DNA of 64,000 nucleotides from Tigriopus japonicus (GCA_010645155.1 CM021316.1:11564961-11628960); one strand, 5' to 3'. Positions 23,622-35,015 are shown, counted from the first letter of the stretch. Notes: generated from the letters alone by a model not told the origin. Program-made: numbers and translations.

Positions 23622-24343
23622 GGTAGGGGCGGGTCAAAAGTCAGATCAGAGGTTGGAGGGTCCGGGATTCCCATGGGCACGGTTTCACATCACACACACG
23701 CCAGCACGACTAGGAGTTTTATTTTCAAAACCAACAATGAAACAACACCGCAGAACAAAACAGGCAGACGTTTCTGAGGTCAACGTTAGCTGAGGGATCT
23801 TTATTTGAATACAAATATTAGTTGTGTTTTAGTTAGTTAGGAGGTTATGGGGAAGATTGAAATGTTGTTTTTTTACTGCTAAGGCGGTAGTATTAGTAAT
23901 TGAATGGTTTAGGTTGAAAAGCAGTTTGTACAACTCTTGTGTTGCCCAAACTGTTTTCTTCTTTGTACCACTTCGGCCAGAAGCGCTCTCTCGTGGGCAA
24001 CATTGTAAAATGTCAAATGCCAGTCAAAGCTCGATCTAATGTTATTTTAAGCGTAGAATTTATATATTTGATTCAATATCGAATTTTCATGCAATTTTAT
24101 CCATCGAGAGTTTTTCCTTTTACTAGGGACGTATGCACTATTTTATTTCAGTCTCCAGTATGCACGTACTAAAAGTTAATTTTGGTTATCCTTCATCAAG
24201 AGTTCTTCTAATATCAAAAATTGTTGGTGACCAAAGTTCCTTTATGAAATTGATTTTTAATCGGCAATGAAACATTGTCATCTAACAACTGTATACAAAC
24301 TTAAAAGTGAGATCAAACTAACGAGTCGTGAAAATTTATCAGT
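23622..24343. other. Intergenic: ANAPC11 upstream / NUDCD2 downstream
   Basis: No supported gene. The right half is AT-rich and probably holds the NUDCD2 3' UTR. The left end should contain the ANAPC11 promoter. Confidence 0.5.
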
Positions 24344-24966
24344 CTAGTCAGACGAAACTGGTCCAAATTCTCTTTCCGCTTTTTCGAGGTATTTTTTGTC
24401 ATAGTTCTTGGAAAGTTTGGCTCCACTAAAATCCATCCCTGGGTTCTGGAAATAAAACTTTTTTTTTTATATTTGAACTTGAGATTTCGAAAATATTGAA
24501 GTCTCAAATTACCTCAATTTGAAATTGCTCCAAATCCAATTTTTTCCTCATCTCGTGCAAGATGTCAGGTCGAGGTTGGAATTGACCTTTCAACAACGAC
24601 GTCCAACAATGATCCGTTTTGACTTGGCACTTGATCAGTTGGATTCTTAAAAGTTTTTGATCCTCTATCGTCCATACAGAGTCGTCTTCCGATATTAAGT
24701 CAAAAGGCTCACCCTGCACACGATATTCATGAATTAAGATTAAATCAAATAGTTTGCTCCCATCGATGACGCTCGCTTACTTCCAAAATGACCTTTCCCC
24801 GAACGGTACATTTCAATTGTTTGGGTTTCAAGACCACTTGAACCTCTTTGCCTTTGGTGCCCGACTCAAGATTCACCTCAATCATCACTTCCGATTGGGT
24901 CTGATACCATTGTCCCCATTCAGTGGCGGCCACCACGATGCCGGATTTCTCGTCAAAATGAGCCAT
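24344..24966 (-). CDS. NUDCD2: NudC domain-containing protein 2
   Basis: Three exons: 24781-24966, 24513-24713 and 24344-24445, giving 162 residues (human 157). The N-terminus MAHFDEKSGIVVAATEWGQW matches the family's FEERSG...WGQWYQT start. A CS (p23-like) beta-sandwich follows, with VWTIEDQKLLRIQLIK and CWTSLLKGQ. The tail LEQFQIE-NPGMDFSGAKLSKNY is diagnostic (human ERFQKENPGFDFSGAEIS). NUDCD2 is a small co-chaperone that works with Hsp90 to stabilise LIS1 and other dynein-pathway and centrosomal proteins. Introns are 67 bp each and phase 0. A perfect donor-like CAG/GTAAGT stands 10 bp upstream of the ATG. ATG14 lies 147 bp upstream on the same strand. Confidence 0.95.
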
Positions 24967-25113
24967 AATTACTTACCTGGAACACAGGATCAACGTTTTA
25001 TTGAATACTGATGAATCATTTGATAATGATAATTCATAAAGAATATGTATCTATATTTCATAGGAAAACCATGGCGAGTGTATAAAGAGTTCTAAGCGAG
25101 TCTTGCATTGTTT

Positions 25114-26691
25114 TTAGTTGTGCCTGGGTGAGGTCGGATGATGGGTGGGTTGAGCTCGAAACAACGAGGATAAAAGTGTCGAGGCCGATGACAACACATA
25201 TCCAGGGGGTGAAGGCGAGCGTAAGATTAAGTGATCAGCGGTTCCGATTGTCTCTCGGCGATCAATCGACTCCCAATCTCCATCTTCCGGGTTCAAATTG
25301 GTGGCAATTCCATCTTCCTCATCCGAATCTTCGGGCAAGTCTTCCACGGATCTGCGTCGTTCCAAATCCCGCAAGAGTTCGTCATGCATTCGCAGGAGAG
25401 GCTCGAAATTGGTGATTCGCTGATCCGGGCGTCCAAATTTGGTTCCGTCCACGGCGGTGGAATCGATCAGCAATTTAAGGTTGTGCAACGTCTGTTTGGG
25501 CTTGAGATACTCGGGATTGATCCCTTGTGTGACACACAGATGGGCTATATTGAAGTTAAGTTGCAGTAATCGCTTCGTGAAGCGATATTCGCTCTTCATG
25601 AGCAAACCAAAATCACTGGCTCGCATGGGTTTGGGCAAGATCAAATCCAAAGTGGAAGCGATCAGGTGGGTCAGTTGAGTGGTCAACAGGAGAGCCGAGG
25701 AAATGACCAGGGTCGGATTCATCTGACCTTCGTCATGCCGGGCCATGATCTCGGATTCGGGTTTGTCCTTCCAGCCAAAGTACTCCACGTAATCGCCGGA
25801 TGAGGGCAACGTGGACTCGACAATCCGATAGCGGACCTCATGACTCTGTTGCGTGTTATCCACCCAACGTCCATTGATAAACGAGGTCGACATGGCTTCG
25901 TTCAGGGACTCCATGATCAGGCACTCTTGATTGTCATCCTCATCGTCGGAATAGCAATGGGTCACCACTTGGGACGGATAGATCTCCGTGATGGGAAAGA
26001 TATGGGTACTCAAGTCCTGCACGTATTTTCGTCGATGCGATGCCAAAGTCGTGGCCAAATCCGTCACTTGTCGCTCTCGAGTTTTGAGCTCTTTCCGATA
26101 ACCGTTGGAACATCGCTGAATCTGTTCGACTTTGCGCTCGAACGATTCGAATCGCATCCTTCGTCGTTGATTCGCCGAACCTACGCGTTCGGCTAGATTG
26201 ACCGTCACATCTCGTTTGTCCCGTTTTTCGGCCACGGCCTTTTCCAACGAGCGAATATTGGTCTTGTGCCATCGGATCTTCTCCAACATGAGTTGTCGAC
26301 GGACTCGAATACTCATGGATTCGAGGACTCGGGTCCGCATTTCCGCGATATCCCGGGTTAGAGCCGAATCTCGCGCTCGCTTATCCGCCATACTTTCCGG
26401 ATGTCTTTGTCGACTGTGATCAAACTGTCCGTATCTGAGACATGACACGCAAAGAAAGGCGTTTCGACGGTGCTGACAAGCGAAACAAGGCACGCGAGGC
26501 GGGGCTGCATGGGCGGGGAAGGGCGCGGATTCCGACGAATCCAAGGCCACGGTCTGTACGTTGGGTGGAGCCACGGACAAGGCCGTGTCCTCGTGCTCCC
26601 AGAATCCATCGTGATAAGCCACGCTCTCGTCGGAAAAAGGAACTTCCAAGGGCGATAACAGAGGCGCGCCTTCATCCGAATCCGAATTCAT
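25114..26691 (-). CDS. ATG14: Beclin 1-associated autophagy regulator ATG14 (Barkor)
   Basis: Intronless, 525 residues (human 492). The N-terminal cysteine motif is C69-x2-C72 ... C81-x2-C84. A long coiled coil follows (about residues 100-215, with QLMLEKIRWHKTNIRSLEKA), then LSTHIFPITEIYP and FINGRWVDN, which match the human ELTSVIFPIEEV and LSGRWV segments. Further landmarks are GDYVEYFGWKDK, NPTLVISSALLLTTQLTHLI, LPKPMRASDFG and the acidic DLPEDSDEEDG...GDWESI. The C-terminus (SSASTLLSSLFRAQ) is the BATS-type amphipathic helix that senses curved autophagosomal membrane. ATG14 directs the class III PI3-kinase complex (VPS34, VPS15, Beclin 1) to ER sites of autophagosome formation. The start at 26691 gives an acidic N-terminus (MNSDSDEGAP) before the zinc-like motif. 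Confidence 0.94.
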   Translation of the reverse strand: MNSDSDEGAPLLSPLEVPFSDESVAYHDGFWEHEDTALSVAPPNVQTVALDSSESAPFPAHAAPPRVPCFACQHRRNAFLCVSCLRYGQFDHSRQRHPESMADKRARDSALTRDIAEMRTRVLESMSIRVRRQLMLEKIRWHKTNIRSLEKAVAEKRDKRDVTVNLAERVGSANQRRRMRFESFERKVEQIQRCSNGYRKELKTRERQVTDLATTLASHRRKYVQDLSTHIFPITEIYPSQVVTHCYSDDEDDNQECLIMESLNEAMSTSFINGRWVDNTQQSHEVRYRIVESTLPSSGDYVEYFGWKDKPESEIMARHDEGQMNPTLVISSALLLTTQLTHLIASTLDLILPKPMRASDFGLLMKSEYRFTKRLLQLNFNIAHLCVTQGINPEYLKPKQTLHNLKLLIDSTAVDGTKFGRPDQRITNFEPLLRMHDELLRDLERRRSVEDLPEDSDEEDGIATNLNPEDGDWESIDRRETIGTADHLILRSPSPPGYVLSSASTLLSSLFRAQPTHHPTSPRHN

Positions 26692-27643
26692 GACTAATCT
26701 CGGAAAAGTTGAGGCCGAGATATTTGAGCACTAATGGGACAAAATGGAGATTGATAAAGACCATTCGGAAGTCAAAAGAAAAATTGAGAGAGACACTAAC
26801 CTGAGCTGGATGGTTTTGATGGGAGGAGGGCTGAGGAAACCTTAGAAATGAGGCGAAGATCTCCGAGGAGGGCGCATTGTACACATGATTGATTGTCGTT
26901 TGGCAATGGCGCTTCTCAAATCCGATCTGTCACTTTGGGAAAAGTCTTTTCTCTTTTTTTCGTTTTACTTTTTAGTCCATCGTGTTTGGTTTTATTTGTG
27001 ACGTTTTATTTAGCCAATAACACAGGGTGACGAGGAACCACTCATACTTGTTTTGGCTATTATTGTAGTTTTTTTACTACAAAATTTGCAATTACTTTCG
27101 CTTAAAGTTGCAGTCAATGTGACGAAAATTGCTAAATATTTGTCATTATTTTAGCGATGAAGTTTTGCTTTTTAAACGCTTTTTTTGTGAAAACTGGCCT
27201 AGAATTTGTCAAAAGTGGCCGAAAATGTGACTAAATTTGGCTTCTTTTTACTTAAAGAACTTAGTTTTAATATGCAGCAATAATAACAGAAGAATCTTTG
27301 GAAAGTGCTTTTGAAAAGGTTCTTAAGCGTAAAAATTCAGCTTGACAGCATCAAATTATTGATCAATAGAAGATATGAATTTATTTGTGTTTAGTAACAT
27401 CTGATTTTCAGTTTGCCTAATCCATTTAAACTTTTGGCAGCATTGGTTCAAAAATCCTGGCAACACTAATTCACTTTTTCTGCTGGCTCTCATGTCTTTT
27501 TAGTAACCAACTACCATATCTTGAATTGTTAATAATTCAATTAACTTCAAATGAATCTAAACTTAAAACGATGTATATTCAATCACGCAACCTTTATGGT
27601 GATCGCGCCGAAAAAACTTTAAAAAATCAGGGCACATATAACT
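26692..27643. other. Intergenic: ATG14 upstream / CCDC59 downstream
   Basis: No supported gene. From ~27000 to ~27500 the sequence is AT-rich and repeat-like, with several GACGAAAATTGC/GTGGCCGAAAATGTGAC-type phrases and a CCTGGCAACACTAAT end-like motif at ~27465. It may be a decayed transposon, but I could not define ends. Confidence 0.4.
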
Positions 27644-28614
27644 TTATTCATCCGTTTGGGCTTGGATTTTTTCCAAGAGCAATTCCATACGACCGGCCAT
27701 AACGGGCTGGCCTTTGCGGGTTTTCTGACTCAAAATTTTGAACTTCTCGGCCTTTTTCTGTCGGTACAATTTCAAGGCTTCGACTCGCTCCATGTGTTTC
27801 TTCTTCTTGTCCTCGGCCTTTTGACGCTTCTCAGCCTGGCGTTGTCGGGCTTCAAACTCTTGTTTAGCTTGTCTGATGGAGTGCCACTTTTTATTAGGAG
27901 GTCTGAAATAAAAATTGAGAGAAAAGGATGAGAATAAGTATGGAATGAAAGGCAAAAAAACAAAAGCAATATTGAAATCAGCCTGGCTCACTCGAGGATT
28001 TGGATCAAAGCCTTGAGTTGACGATAAAGATAAAACCCTTCAATTTTTCATAAGATTACAGTCAAAGATCAGTTATGAACCACCGGGAGCGGGAAATAAC
28101 AAAATAGGAGCCCATCAGATCTGGGAGGCCCCTACCAGGTTGGGGCCTAAGGGATCAAGCATGTATCGTGACGGTTAAGTTGCTTGGATCTTAATCCGAA
28201 CACGCACGTTTTAAAAGTAATGCTTTCAGGGTAAGGTTTGGACTGATTTATCATAACCGCTTAACCTCCTTGACACGAGTCTTCTTACGTGGTTGGGTTG
28301 TCGGTGGAAGATGAATTACGATCCGAAGATTTGGCCTTGGATTCAACGGGTTCAGAGCCCAATGGCGTCATATTCGGGTTGGCAGGGTCGTTTTTGCGCA
28401 TCATCTTAAAATAGCGGTGTTTCAGAGATTTCTCACGATGACCTTTCCATTGGTCCACTATTCCGAGGAATCATTAACGGAGAAAGAATTGATAAAAATA
28501 ACGAAAACGATGTCTTTGAGTTGAGTTACCTTTGACTTTCTTGGAATACTTGTTTTCTCGCCATTTCTTTTTATCAAAGGGCTTTTTTGCCACAACGGGG
28601 GGCGTGTCCGACAT
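27644..28614 (-). CDS. CCDC59: CCDC59/TAP26-like rRNA-processing protein
   Basis: Three exons: 28530-28614, 28289-28457 and 27644-27902, giving 170 residues. The first exon begins MSDTPPVVAKKPFDKKKWRE. The last exon is a highly charged helix (KQEFEARQRQAEKRQKAEDK) ending in EKFKILSQKTRKGQP and MELLLEKIQ. This last part matches the human TAP26 C-terminus (EVFKILNKKTKKGQP ... MEYLLQKIQ) and the yeast Fyv7 family. Human CCDC59/TAP26 is a nuclear/nucleolar factor originally found with TTF-1; Fyv7 acts in 18S rRNA maturation. The protein is shorter than human (241), lacking much of its middle. The first exon border was set by phase agreement. The 386-bp second intron is the longest of the gene. 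Confidence 0.85.
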
Positions 28615-29270
28615 GTTGGAAGGCTCAAATCGATTTGGGGAGAAAATGAATTTCTTTTTTCACCGTTCGAGTCCGAATTCCATGCTTGTCCACGAGTGTT
28701 TATTATGATCAAAATGACGCAAAAGAAAGAATGTAGAGGCCATGAGAAAATAAAGGTGACTGCCGATGGAAAAAATCTACCTCGAATGAAATTTTTTTTA
28801 AAATAACCCTTTTAAACATATCATACTGTTTGACGCTATTTTTCCCTTATTTGAGCATAGAGCTCATCCTGGCAGACTTTATTTTAAAGTTTAGACACTA
28901 CGCTTCAAAAGATGCGAACAATGACTTGAGCGATAGGTTTCTTTTTTGATTGTCATATCCAAAAAACACGCTTAATAACTCCAAAGTGGCGAAGATTCGG
29001 TAAGTCTGGGGCTTCATATTAAATTGATAATTTTTTTTATCAATCACAAAGCAGGAATCCCTTCGAGGCCTCGGGTTTGGGTAATAATCTCCATTCTACC
29101 GAAAACTCTACCTGAATTTAGAACGCCGTTGTCGGTCACCCTCCTTATTTTGATGGTATTGCCAATTTGCCATGAAGATCAAGCGGTTAACGTTGGACCC
29201 GTAAACCTAGATTCAATCATATCGCGTATTCTACGTTTAAGACATAGGCGCGTTTCGGGGTTGAGAAAAG
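28615..29270. promoter_or_regulatory. Divergent intergenic region between CCDC59 and PPIL3
   Basis: 656 bp separating two divergently transcribed genes, so both promoters should be here. It is AT-rich and holds no supported gene. A plus-strand open frame at 29024-29308 runs into the PPIL3 start in another frame and looks non-coding. No TATA or initiator was identified with confidence. Confidence 0.5.
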
Positions 29271-30252
29271 ATGTCGGTGACCCTTCACACGGATTTTGGC
29301 GACATTAAGTTGGAGTTGTTCTGCGCGGATTGTCCGCGTACGTGCGAGAACTTTTTAGCCTTGTGCGCTTCCAATTACTACGCGGGTTGTCTCTTTCATC
29401 GGAATATCCCGGGCTTCATGGTTCAAACTGGCGATCCTACGGGCTCGGGGAAAGGCGGACAGTCCATTTGGGGAGGTATGGACGAACAAAATATCTAGTT
29501 TGCAGGAGGTCCAGTGGACACGAAGGTTGTCAAAAACTTTCCCCAATGGGTTATTCTGAACCCGCTCTTGTTTCATTGGTCGGCTATTTTAGAAAAGTAT
29601 GTTTTGAAAAAAATACTTTTGAAAAGGAAAACATTGGAAATTTTCTGATGCCAGTACTGAGATTGATGATTTTCCAAGAAAAGGAATATTTCGTTGTTCC
29701 ACGCTCTGCATTTGCTTGTGGATAGAAGGGCCAAATTAGTTGTGGTTAAATGGTCAAACCCAAGTTCACGCTTTTGATTTCCATTTAGATTTACGGCCAT
29801 GTTTTTAAATTAGTCAAGTCCCATCAGCATGCTTTTTCTCATCAACATGGGTGTTTTCTTTTAACCCTTACTCCTTCGATGGGTGCCTTTAAACTTAACC
29901 CTTCAGCTTACTGACTTGCTGAAAAAAAGATTAACTGTATTTTGTTATTTTCCAATATTTTTGTTATTTTGCAGCCAAATTCAACGATGAGATCAAGGAT
30001 TCACTCAAGCATAAAACGCGAGGCATCGTGTCAATGGCCAATTCCGGACCCAATACCAATGGCTCGCAGTTCTTCATCACTTATGGCGCCCAACCCTCGT
30101 TAGACCTGAAATACACCGTGTTTGGCAAAGTCATTGACGGCTTCGATACCTTGGATCAATTGGAGAAGGTACCCGTCAATCCCAAAAATCGACCCCTGAA
30201 GGATGTCAAAATCGTGTCCGTGACAATCCACGCCAACCCTTTGGCCGAATAA
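29271..30252 (+). CDS. PPIL3: Peptidyl-prolyl cis-trans isomerase-like 3 (cyclophilin J)
   Basis: Two exons, 29271-29475 and 29975-30252, giving 160 residues (human 161). The sequence is a single minimal cyclophilin domain: [80 protein letters not shown] and [16 protein letters not shown]. Catalytic and binding residues of the family are seen (Arg in FHR, Phe-Met-Gln in FMVQ, QFF, and the tyrosine of TYG). PPIL3 is a spliceosome-associated nuclear isomerase in vertebrates. The single intron is 499 bp, long for this window. The stop codon TAA at 30250-30252 is followed after one base by the ATG of AASDH on the same strand. Confidence 0.97.
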
Positions 30253-30253
30253 A

Positions 30254-33147
30254 ATGAGCGGGTTGCACCGATCCATTCAATTGGCCTTAGAGGCCCAAGA
30301 CAGGCCACCCGTGGAAGCCTATTATCATGGTGATTCTGAGTGTGTGACTTTAACCAGAGAAAGCTTCGCTGAATTTTTTCGTACCATCGAACTTCAGCTG
30401 GCAAAATTTAATGAACCACTTCATCCCGTGATAGGCGTGTCATTTTCATTAGACACTCCCGATTATTTGAGTATTTATCCTTGCATTCTGGCGTTATTGC
30501 GCCAAAAGCGAATTCATTTCAATTTAGACCCCTTCAACCAAAGCTGGGCTTGGATAGAATCGGCTTTGGCTGACTTGCGAATCAAAATCATAATTTGCGA
30601 TGAAAATTTTCTAAAAAAGAACCCTCTCAATATCATCTCTGATGTGAAACTAAATAAGAATGTCTCAATGATTACAATTAACGTCAACTTCACGCAAAAC
30701 CTTGATTTGGCCTTGACATTCCCTGAAATAGTTTATGTGGCTCAGACCTCTGGAACAACGGGGAAAAGAAAATCCGTTTTCGTAACGTGGAACAGTATCG
30801 GGTCCAATGTGAATGACTATCTACGCTTATTTCAAGTGTCATCCGTGCTCAGTGTCTCTCCTCCGACTTTCGACCCATTCTATTTAGAAATAACCCTGGC
30901 TTTCTTAAAGAAAGTACCCATCCATTTCATGAAACAATCCCTAAAATTGAACCAAGTTCAATTTTCCCAGATCGTAACCGAATACAAAATATCATGGATT
31001 CAAATCACCCCTTCCTTGTTTAACGTGGTTAAAAATGGAACTTGCTTCCGAGGTGAATCGGATTTAAAGTTTGTGATTTTAGGGGGAGAGAAATGTCCGT
31101 CTGAATTTCCAGCATCTTCAATACAATACTACAACGCCTTTGGTGTTACTGAAATGTCTTGTTGGCAATCGCTGGTTGAAATTGACAAAGAACAGGCAAC
31201 TCCCATTTGGTCCGAAAAACTCAACCTTTTGTCCGAAACCAGTGTAACATTGAACGAACAAAACGAGATTTTAGTGTCAAGTGGTTCCAGAATCTGTCAT
31301 GTCTTTCCCGACAATGGAACAGAAATCAATCATTCCAAGTTCGTGGTGAATACAGGAGACCAAGGACGATGGAGCAAAGATAGCATGTCGATCTATTTTG
31401 TGTCAAGAAGCAAGGATTTTATCAAAATTCAAGGGAAGCGAATTGCTTTGTTGGAAATAGAATCCAATCTTTTGTCAGTGCTTGATGTTGCTGTAAAGTG
31501 TGTCCAAGATGACCATGGAAAAAGAGTTGTCGGATTTCATAAAGATGCCTTCGATGTTAGTTTGCTGAAAAAGCTTCCGCCATTTATGGTTCCCGATACG
31601 TTTCAACAAGTGCCTGAGTTTCCCGTAACTCCCCATGGCAAATTGGATAAAAAAGGATTGCTCGATATGGTTCGGAAGAGGCGAAATTTGCCCGTTATGG
31701 ATCTCAAGTTGCTGTGGAAAAGACAAACAGGAGTAATCCCTGACAAAGACTCAAACTTTCTTCTCAATGGAGGCGATTCAATTCAAGCCGTTCAGCTTCT
31801 CGGCGAGATTGAGGAATTACTAGATAATCCTGATGTTCAAACCTGCCTCGAGTTACTTTTGAATGGATCATTTGGAGAATTTCAAAGAAAACTCGAGACC
31901 CTATCTGATCCCATTCATCCAAAGAAGAATCTCCAAGATCTTTCTACTGATATCGTGAGTGCAAGCAAAAATATTGCAAATGCAGCACAGCAAACGTTTC
32001 CTTCATTTGGTCGTGGATTTTGTCATCATTCCAAGAATAACTTTATTAAAGTGATTGGCCTGAAACGTTTCAACTGGAGCGTTGATCTCAAGAAATGCAT
32101 CGATGCGACGCCTTTGATCGTGGAGTTTCCAAAATCAACCCTGCTCTTCATTGGGTCTCATTCAGGACTGTTTAGTTCCATTGACTTTGACAGTGGTCAA
32201 GTCAAATGGATGCGCGATCTTGGTGATCGGATTGAGAGTTCAGCGGCCCTATCAATAGATGGTCAGTTAATATTTGTTGGTAAGTTAAGCCTGTTTCGTT
32301 TCTGGATGGTGCGAACACCTTTCTATTCAAAGAGGTCAATGATTTGTAATTGTAGCACTTATTCGTTCACTTTGCAGGTTGCTATGATGGTTGCATGTAT
32401 GCAATCAATTCGCAAACAGGTGAGCTGGCTTGGTCCTTCAAAACCAACGGTATGATCAAAACCACGGCGTCTCTTTACGGAAACAGCCTCTTTTTCGGAT
32501 CCTATGACCATCATTTGTACTGCTTAGATTCAACAACAGGCGTGGAACAATGGAAGCAGAACATTTCGGAGTCGAGTATCTTGGCACAATCGCTCATAAT
32601 GGAGGATTCTATTATTTGTGCCACCTTAGATGGACACGTATCCAGACGAAATCTTTTGAATGGAAAAGAAATTTGGACCATTCGCATGGGAGCTCCCATT
32701 TTCTCGAGTCCTGTTCACAAGAATGGTTTACTCTTTTTTGCTACCGCAAAGGGCCAAGTTTATAAAGTAAACGGGACATCGGGACACCATGTTTGCGTTT
32801 ACGAGGCTAAAGTGGCAATTTTCTCGTCCCTAATCCTCCACGAAAGGAATCTGATCTTTGGTACACATGGTCGAGGAGTCATATGTCTGGATTCCGATTC
32901 GTGCCAGGAACTGTGGTGTGTGAAGCATCGTGATCATGTGTTTGCCACTCCGTATGTGACTCAAGATGGGCAAATTTTGAGTTTAGGGATCGACGGACAG
33001 TTTATCGTGAGCCAAAGGGGTGGAATGTGTCACGAGGTGGAGATAGGTGAAGATCGATCTGGAGGGTTCTTCTCTTCACCTTTGGCTTGCAAAGGCGTAA
33101 TCATTGTTTGCTCCCGAGATAATCGGGTCCATTGTGTGAGTCTCTAA
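30254..33147 (+). CDS. AASDH: AASDH-type adenylating enzyme with carrier and PQQ-propeller domains
   Basis: Two exons, 30254-32279 and 32378-33147, giving 931 residues (human 1098). The N-terminal adenylation domain has the P-loop QTSGTTGKRKS at ~164-174, FVILGGEKCPSEFP, NAFGVTEMSCW and TGDQGRW. A carrier domain has the phosphopantetheine site LLNGGDSIQAVQL with Ser509. The C-terminal third is a beta-propeller of PQQ/Trp-type repeats (YLCYD-like CYDGCMYAINSQTGELAW, SYDHHLYCLDSTTG), ending RDNRVHCVSL like human RDNYVYCLDL. The family (ACSF4/U26) is named for a proposed 2-aminoadipic semialdehyde role, but its physiological substrate is unsettled, so I assign only the architecture. The start aligns with the human N-terminus, supporting the ATG one base after PPIL3. 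Confidence 0.95.
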
Positions 33148-33491
33148 GTGGTCAAAAACATGACCGGCATGTCATTCAAAGTTATTGTAAACGTCCACTA
33201 TATATGTCTTTTCACTAGATAAATCTTACCTCTAATTGCATTCACGAGGGTTTGCCTCTTCATTTGATTTGGATTTGTCACATATCTTTCGTTTGAAAAA
33301 CACAATTAGTGAACGTTAGAATCTTGCTTGAACTTGACCTTATTGAGTATCTCTGACACATTTAAAAGCAAAATCGCATTGAAAAAACACCTCAAACGCT
33401 TATCGTGCCCCGCAAAATAGTTAACATAACATCCATCAAATCGAATAGATTGGGATGTGCACATTCAATCGCTAATTGTCCGCCATAAAAC
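33148..33491. other. Intergenic: AASDH 3' / first SLC46 promoter
   Basis: 344 AT-rich bases with no gene. They should hold the AASDH polyadenylation site and the promoter of the first transporter. No firm core element was seen. Confidence 0.5.
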
Positions 33492-35015
33492 ATGGGACTC
33501 CGGGAGATCTGGTCCAATATAACAGTGGAGCCGGTGCTCTTCTTATTCAGCTTATCTCATGGTCTTTACATGATCGTGGCTCAAAGTTTATATGTGGAAA
33601 AAGTGTGCAACGTCAACTTGAACTACACCAGAGAGATCTGTGATAACATCTACATTCACAAAGCTGAACAAATAGCGGTTCAAAAATATGTCTCTGAATT
33701 GCAAGCCTACAACGGGATTCTCCAAGCTTTACCCTCCATTGTCTATGCTCTTTTCGCGGGTCCTTGGTCAGATCACAATGGGCGGAAACTGCTCATAGGA
33801 ATGGCGTGTTTTGGTTATGTCTTCAACAATGGGGTGTTTATTCTCAATACGTGGTTCTACGAATGGAGGGCGGAATATCTACTATTTGAATGCTTGCAAG
33901 ATTTCACCGGGGGCAGTGTTTGTTTCTTCTTGGGATGCTATGCCTATATTTCGGATGTGTCGACGCACAAGAATCGAACCAAGCGATTAGCCTTTCTCGA
34001 CGGCCTTTTTCCCATTGGTTTTTTTACCGGGATGAGCGTCAGTGGAGTTATCAAGAAGAAATGGGGCTTCATTCCCAATTTCGCTTTAGGCATGGGTGCC
34101 GCCATTCTGGCTGTGCTCTACGTAATTTTCTTCTTGAAGGATTCCCGACACAATAGACCAGATGAAGTTAAAAAGACTGCAAGTCTTCCCAAATCAAAGG
34201 AAAAGGATAACGGCACTAAGCTCAAGCGATCGATTTGTGCTGAAATCTTCGATGTGGAGAACTTGAAAGCCTCTTTTGGGGCCACATTTCACAAACGGGA
34301 TCATGGGTTGAGACCGTACTTGATCTTGTTGGTTGGCATTTTTATCCTCGAGATCTTCATGACGCATGGCCGGGGTCCAACAATGTTTTTGTACCTACGC
34401 AAAGAATTCTCATGGGACGAAGCTACATTTGGTCAATACATTGCCCTCTTTGGAATCATCGGCCTGTTCACCCAATACGTGGCGGTTCCATTTTTATCGG
34501 AGACGTGCGGATTTCACGACACCACCATTGGATTTTGGGGAGTGGTTGGATCCTTGGTTAACACTTTGATCCTGGCATTTGCTCGCAACGATTTATGGTT
34601 GTATCTTGGGAGTCTCATTGCTTTCTTGGGACCCACTATCACGACCTCGTGCCGCTCCCTTGTCACAAAATGTGTGGGACATTTCGAAGTCGGAGCAGCA
34701 TTCTCGATCATGGGAGCTGTCCAGGCTATGGTCCCATTAGCTGCCAGCCCATTCTATGGTTTCACTTACAAGGCCACCATTGAATGGTTTCCAGGGACAT
34801 TCCTCCTCGTGTCCGCCATATTTTACGTGATTGTCGCTGTTTTATTGGTAGTAGCATACCGTGGGCTTCTTAAGGTCAAAAAACGCCAGGAAGCCAAAGA
34901 TGCCGAAGACGCCAAGTATGCCAAAGACACTAAGGACACCGACGACGCTGAGGATAAAACGCGCCAAATGTTCATTCCACTTATAGATGACAAGGAGAAA
35001 CTGAACATCATCTAA
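33492..35015 (+). CDS. SLC46-family major facilitator transporter, copy 1
   Basis: Intronless, 507 residues, about 12 membrane segments. Features typical of SLC46 (PCFT/HCP1, A2, A3) are present. There is an extracellular loop after TM1 with cysteines and a glycosylation site (KVCNVNLNYTREIC). The MFS motif is GPWSDHNGRKLLIG. ECLQDFTGGSVCFFLGCYAY, a LAFLDGLFPIGFFTGM stretch, and FGIIGLFTQYVAVPFL also appear. Human members move folates (A1) or cyclic dinucleotides and muropeptides (A2, A3); the substrate here cannot be read from sequence. The C-terminal tail is an Asp/Lys/Ala-rich quasi-repeat (AKDAEDAKYAKDTKDTDDAE). The chosen ATG has good context (AAACATGGG) and starts directly before TM1. 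It is the first of two tandem paralogues. Confidence 0.9.
   Translation: MGLREIWSNITVEPVLFLFSLSHGLYMIVAQSLYVEKVCNVNLNYTREICDNIYIHKAEQIAVQKYVSELQAYNGILQALPSIVYALFAGPWSDHNGRKLLIGMACFGYVFNNGVFILNTWFYEWRAEYLLFECLQDFTGGSVCFFLGCYAYISDVSTHKNRTKRLAFLDGLFPIGFFTGMSVSGVIKKKWGFIPNFALGMGAAILAVLYVIFFLKDSRHNRPDEVKKTASLPKSKEKDNGTKLKRSICAEIFDVENLKASFGATFHKRDHGLRPYLILLVGIFILEIFMTHGRGPTMFLYLRKEFSWDEATFGQYIALFGIIGLFTQYVAVPFLSETCGFHDTTIGFWGVVGSLVNTLILAFARNDLWLYLGSLIAFLGPTITTSCRSLVTKCVGHFEVGAAFSIMGAVQAMVPLAASPFYGFTYKATIEWFPGTFLLVSAIFYVIVAVLLVVAYRGLLKVKKRQEAKDAEDAKYAKDTKDTDDAEDKTRQMFIPLIDDKEKLNII

Noticed and set aside
27000..27500. Possible decayed transposon between ATG14 and CCDC59
   Set aside because: Repeated short phrases are present, but no matching terminal repeats or target duplication could be found by eye.
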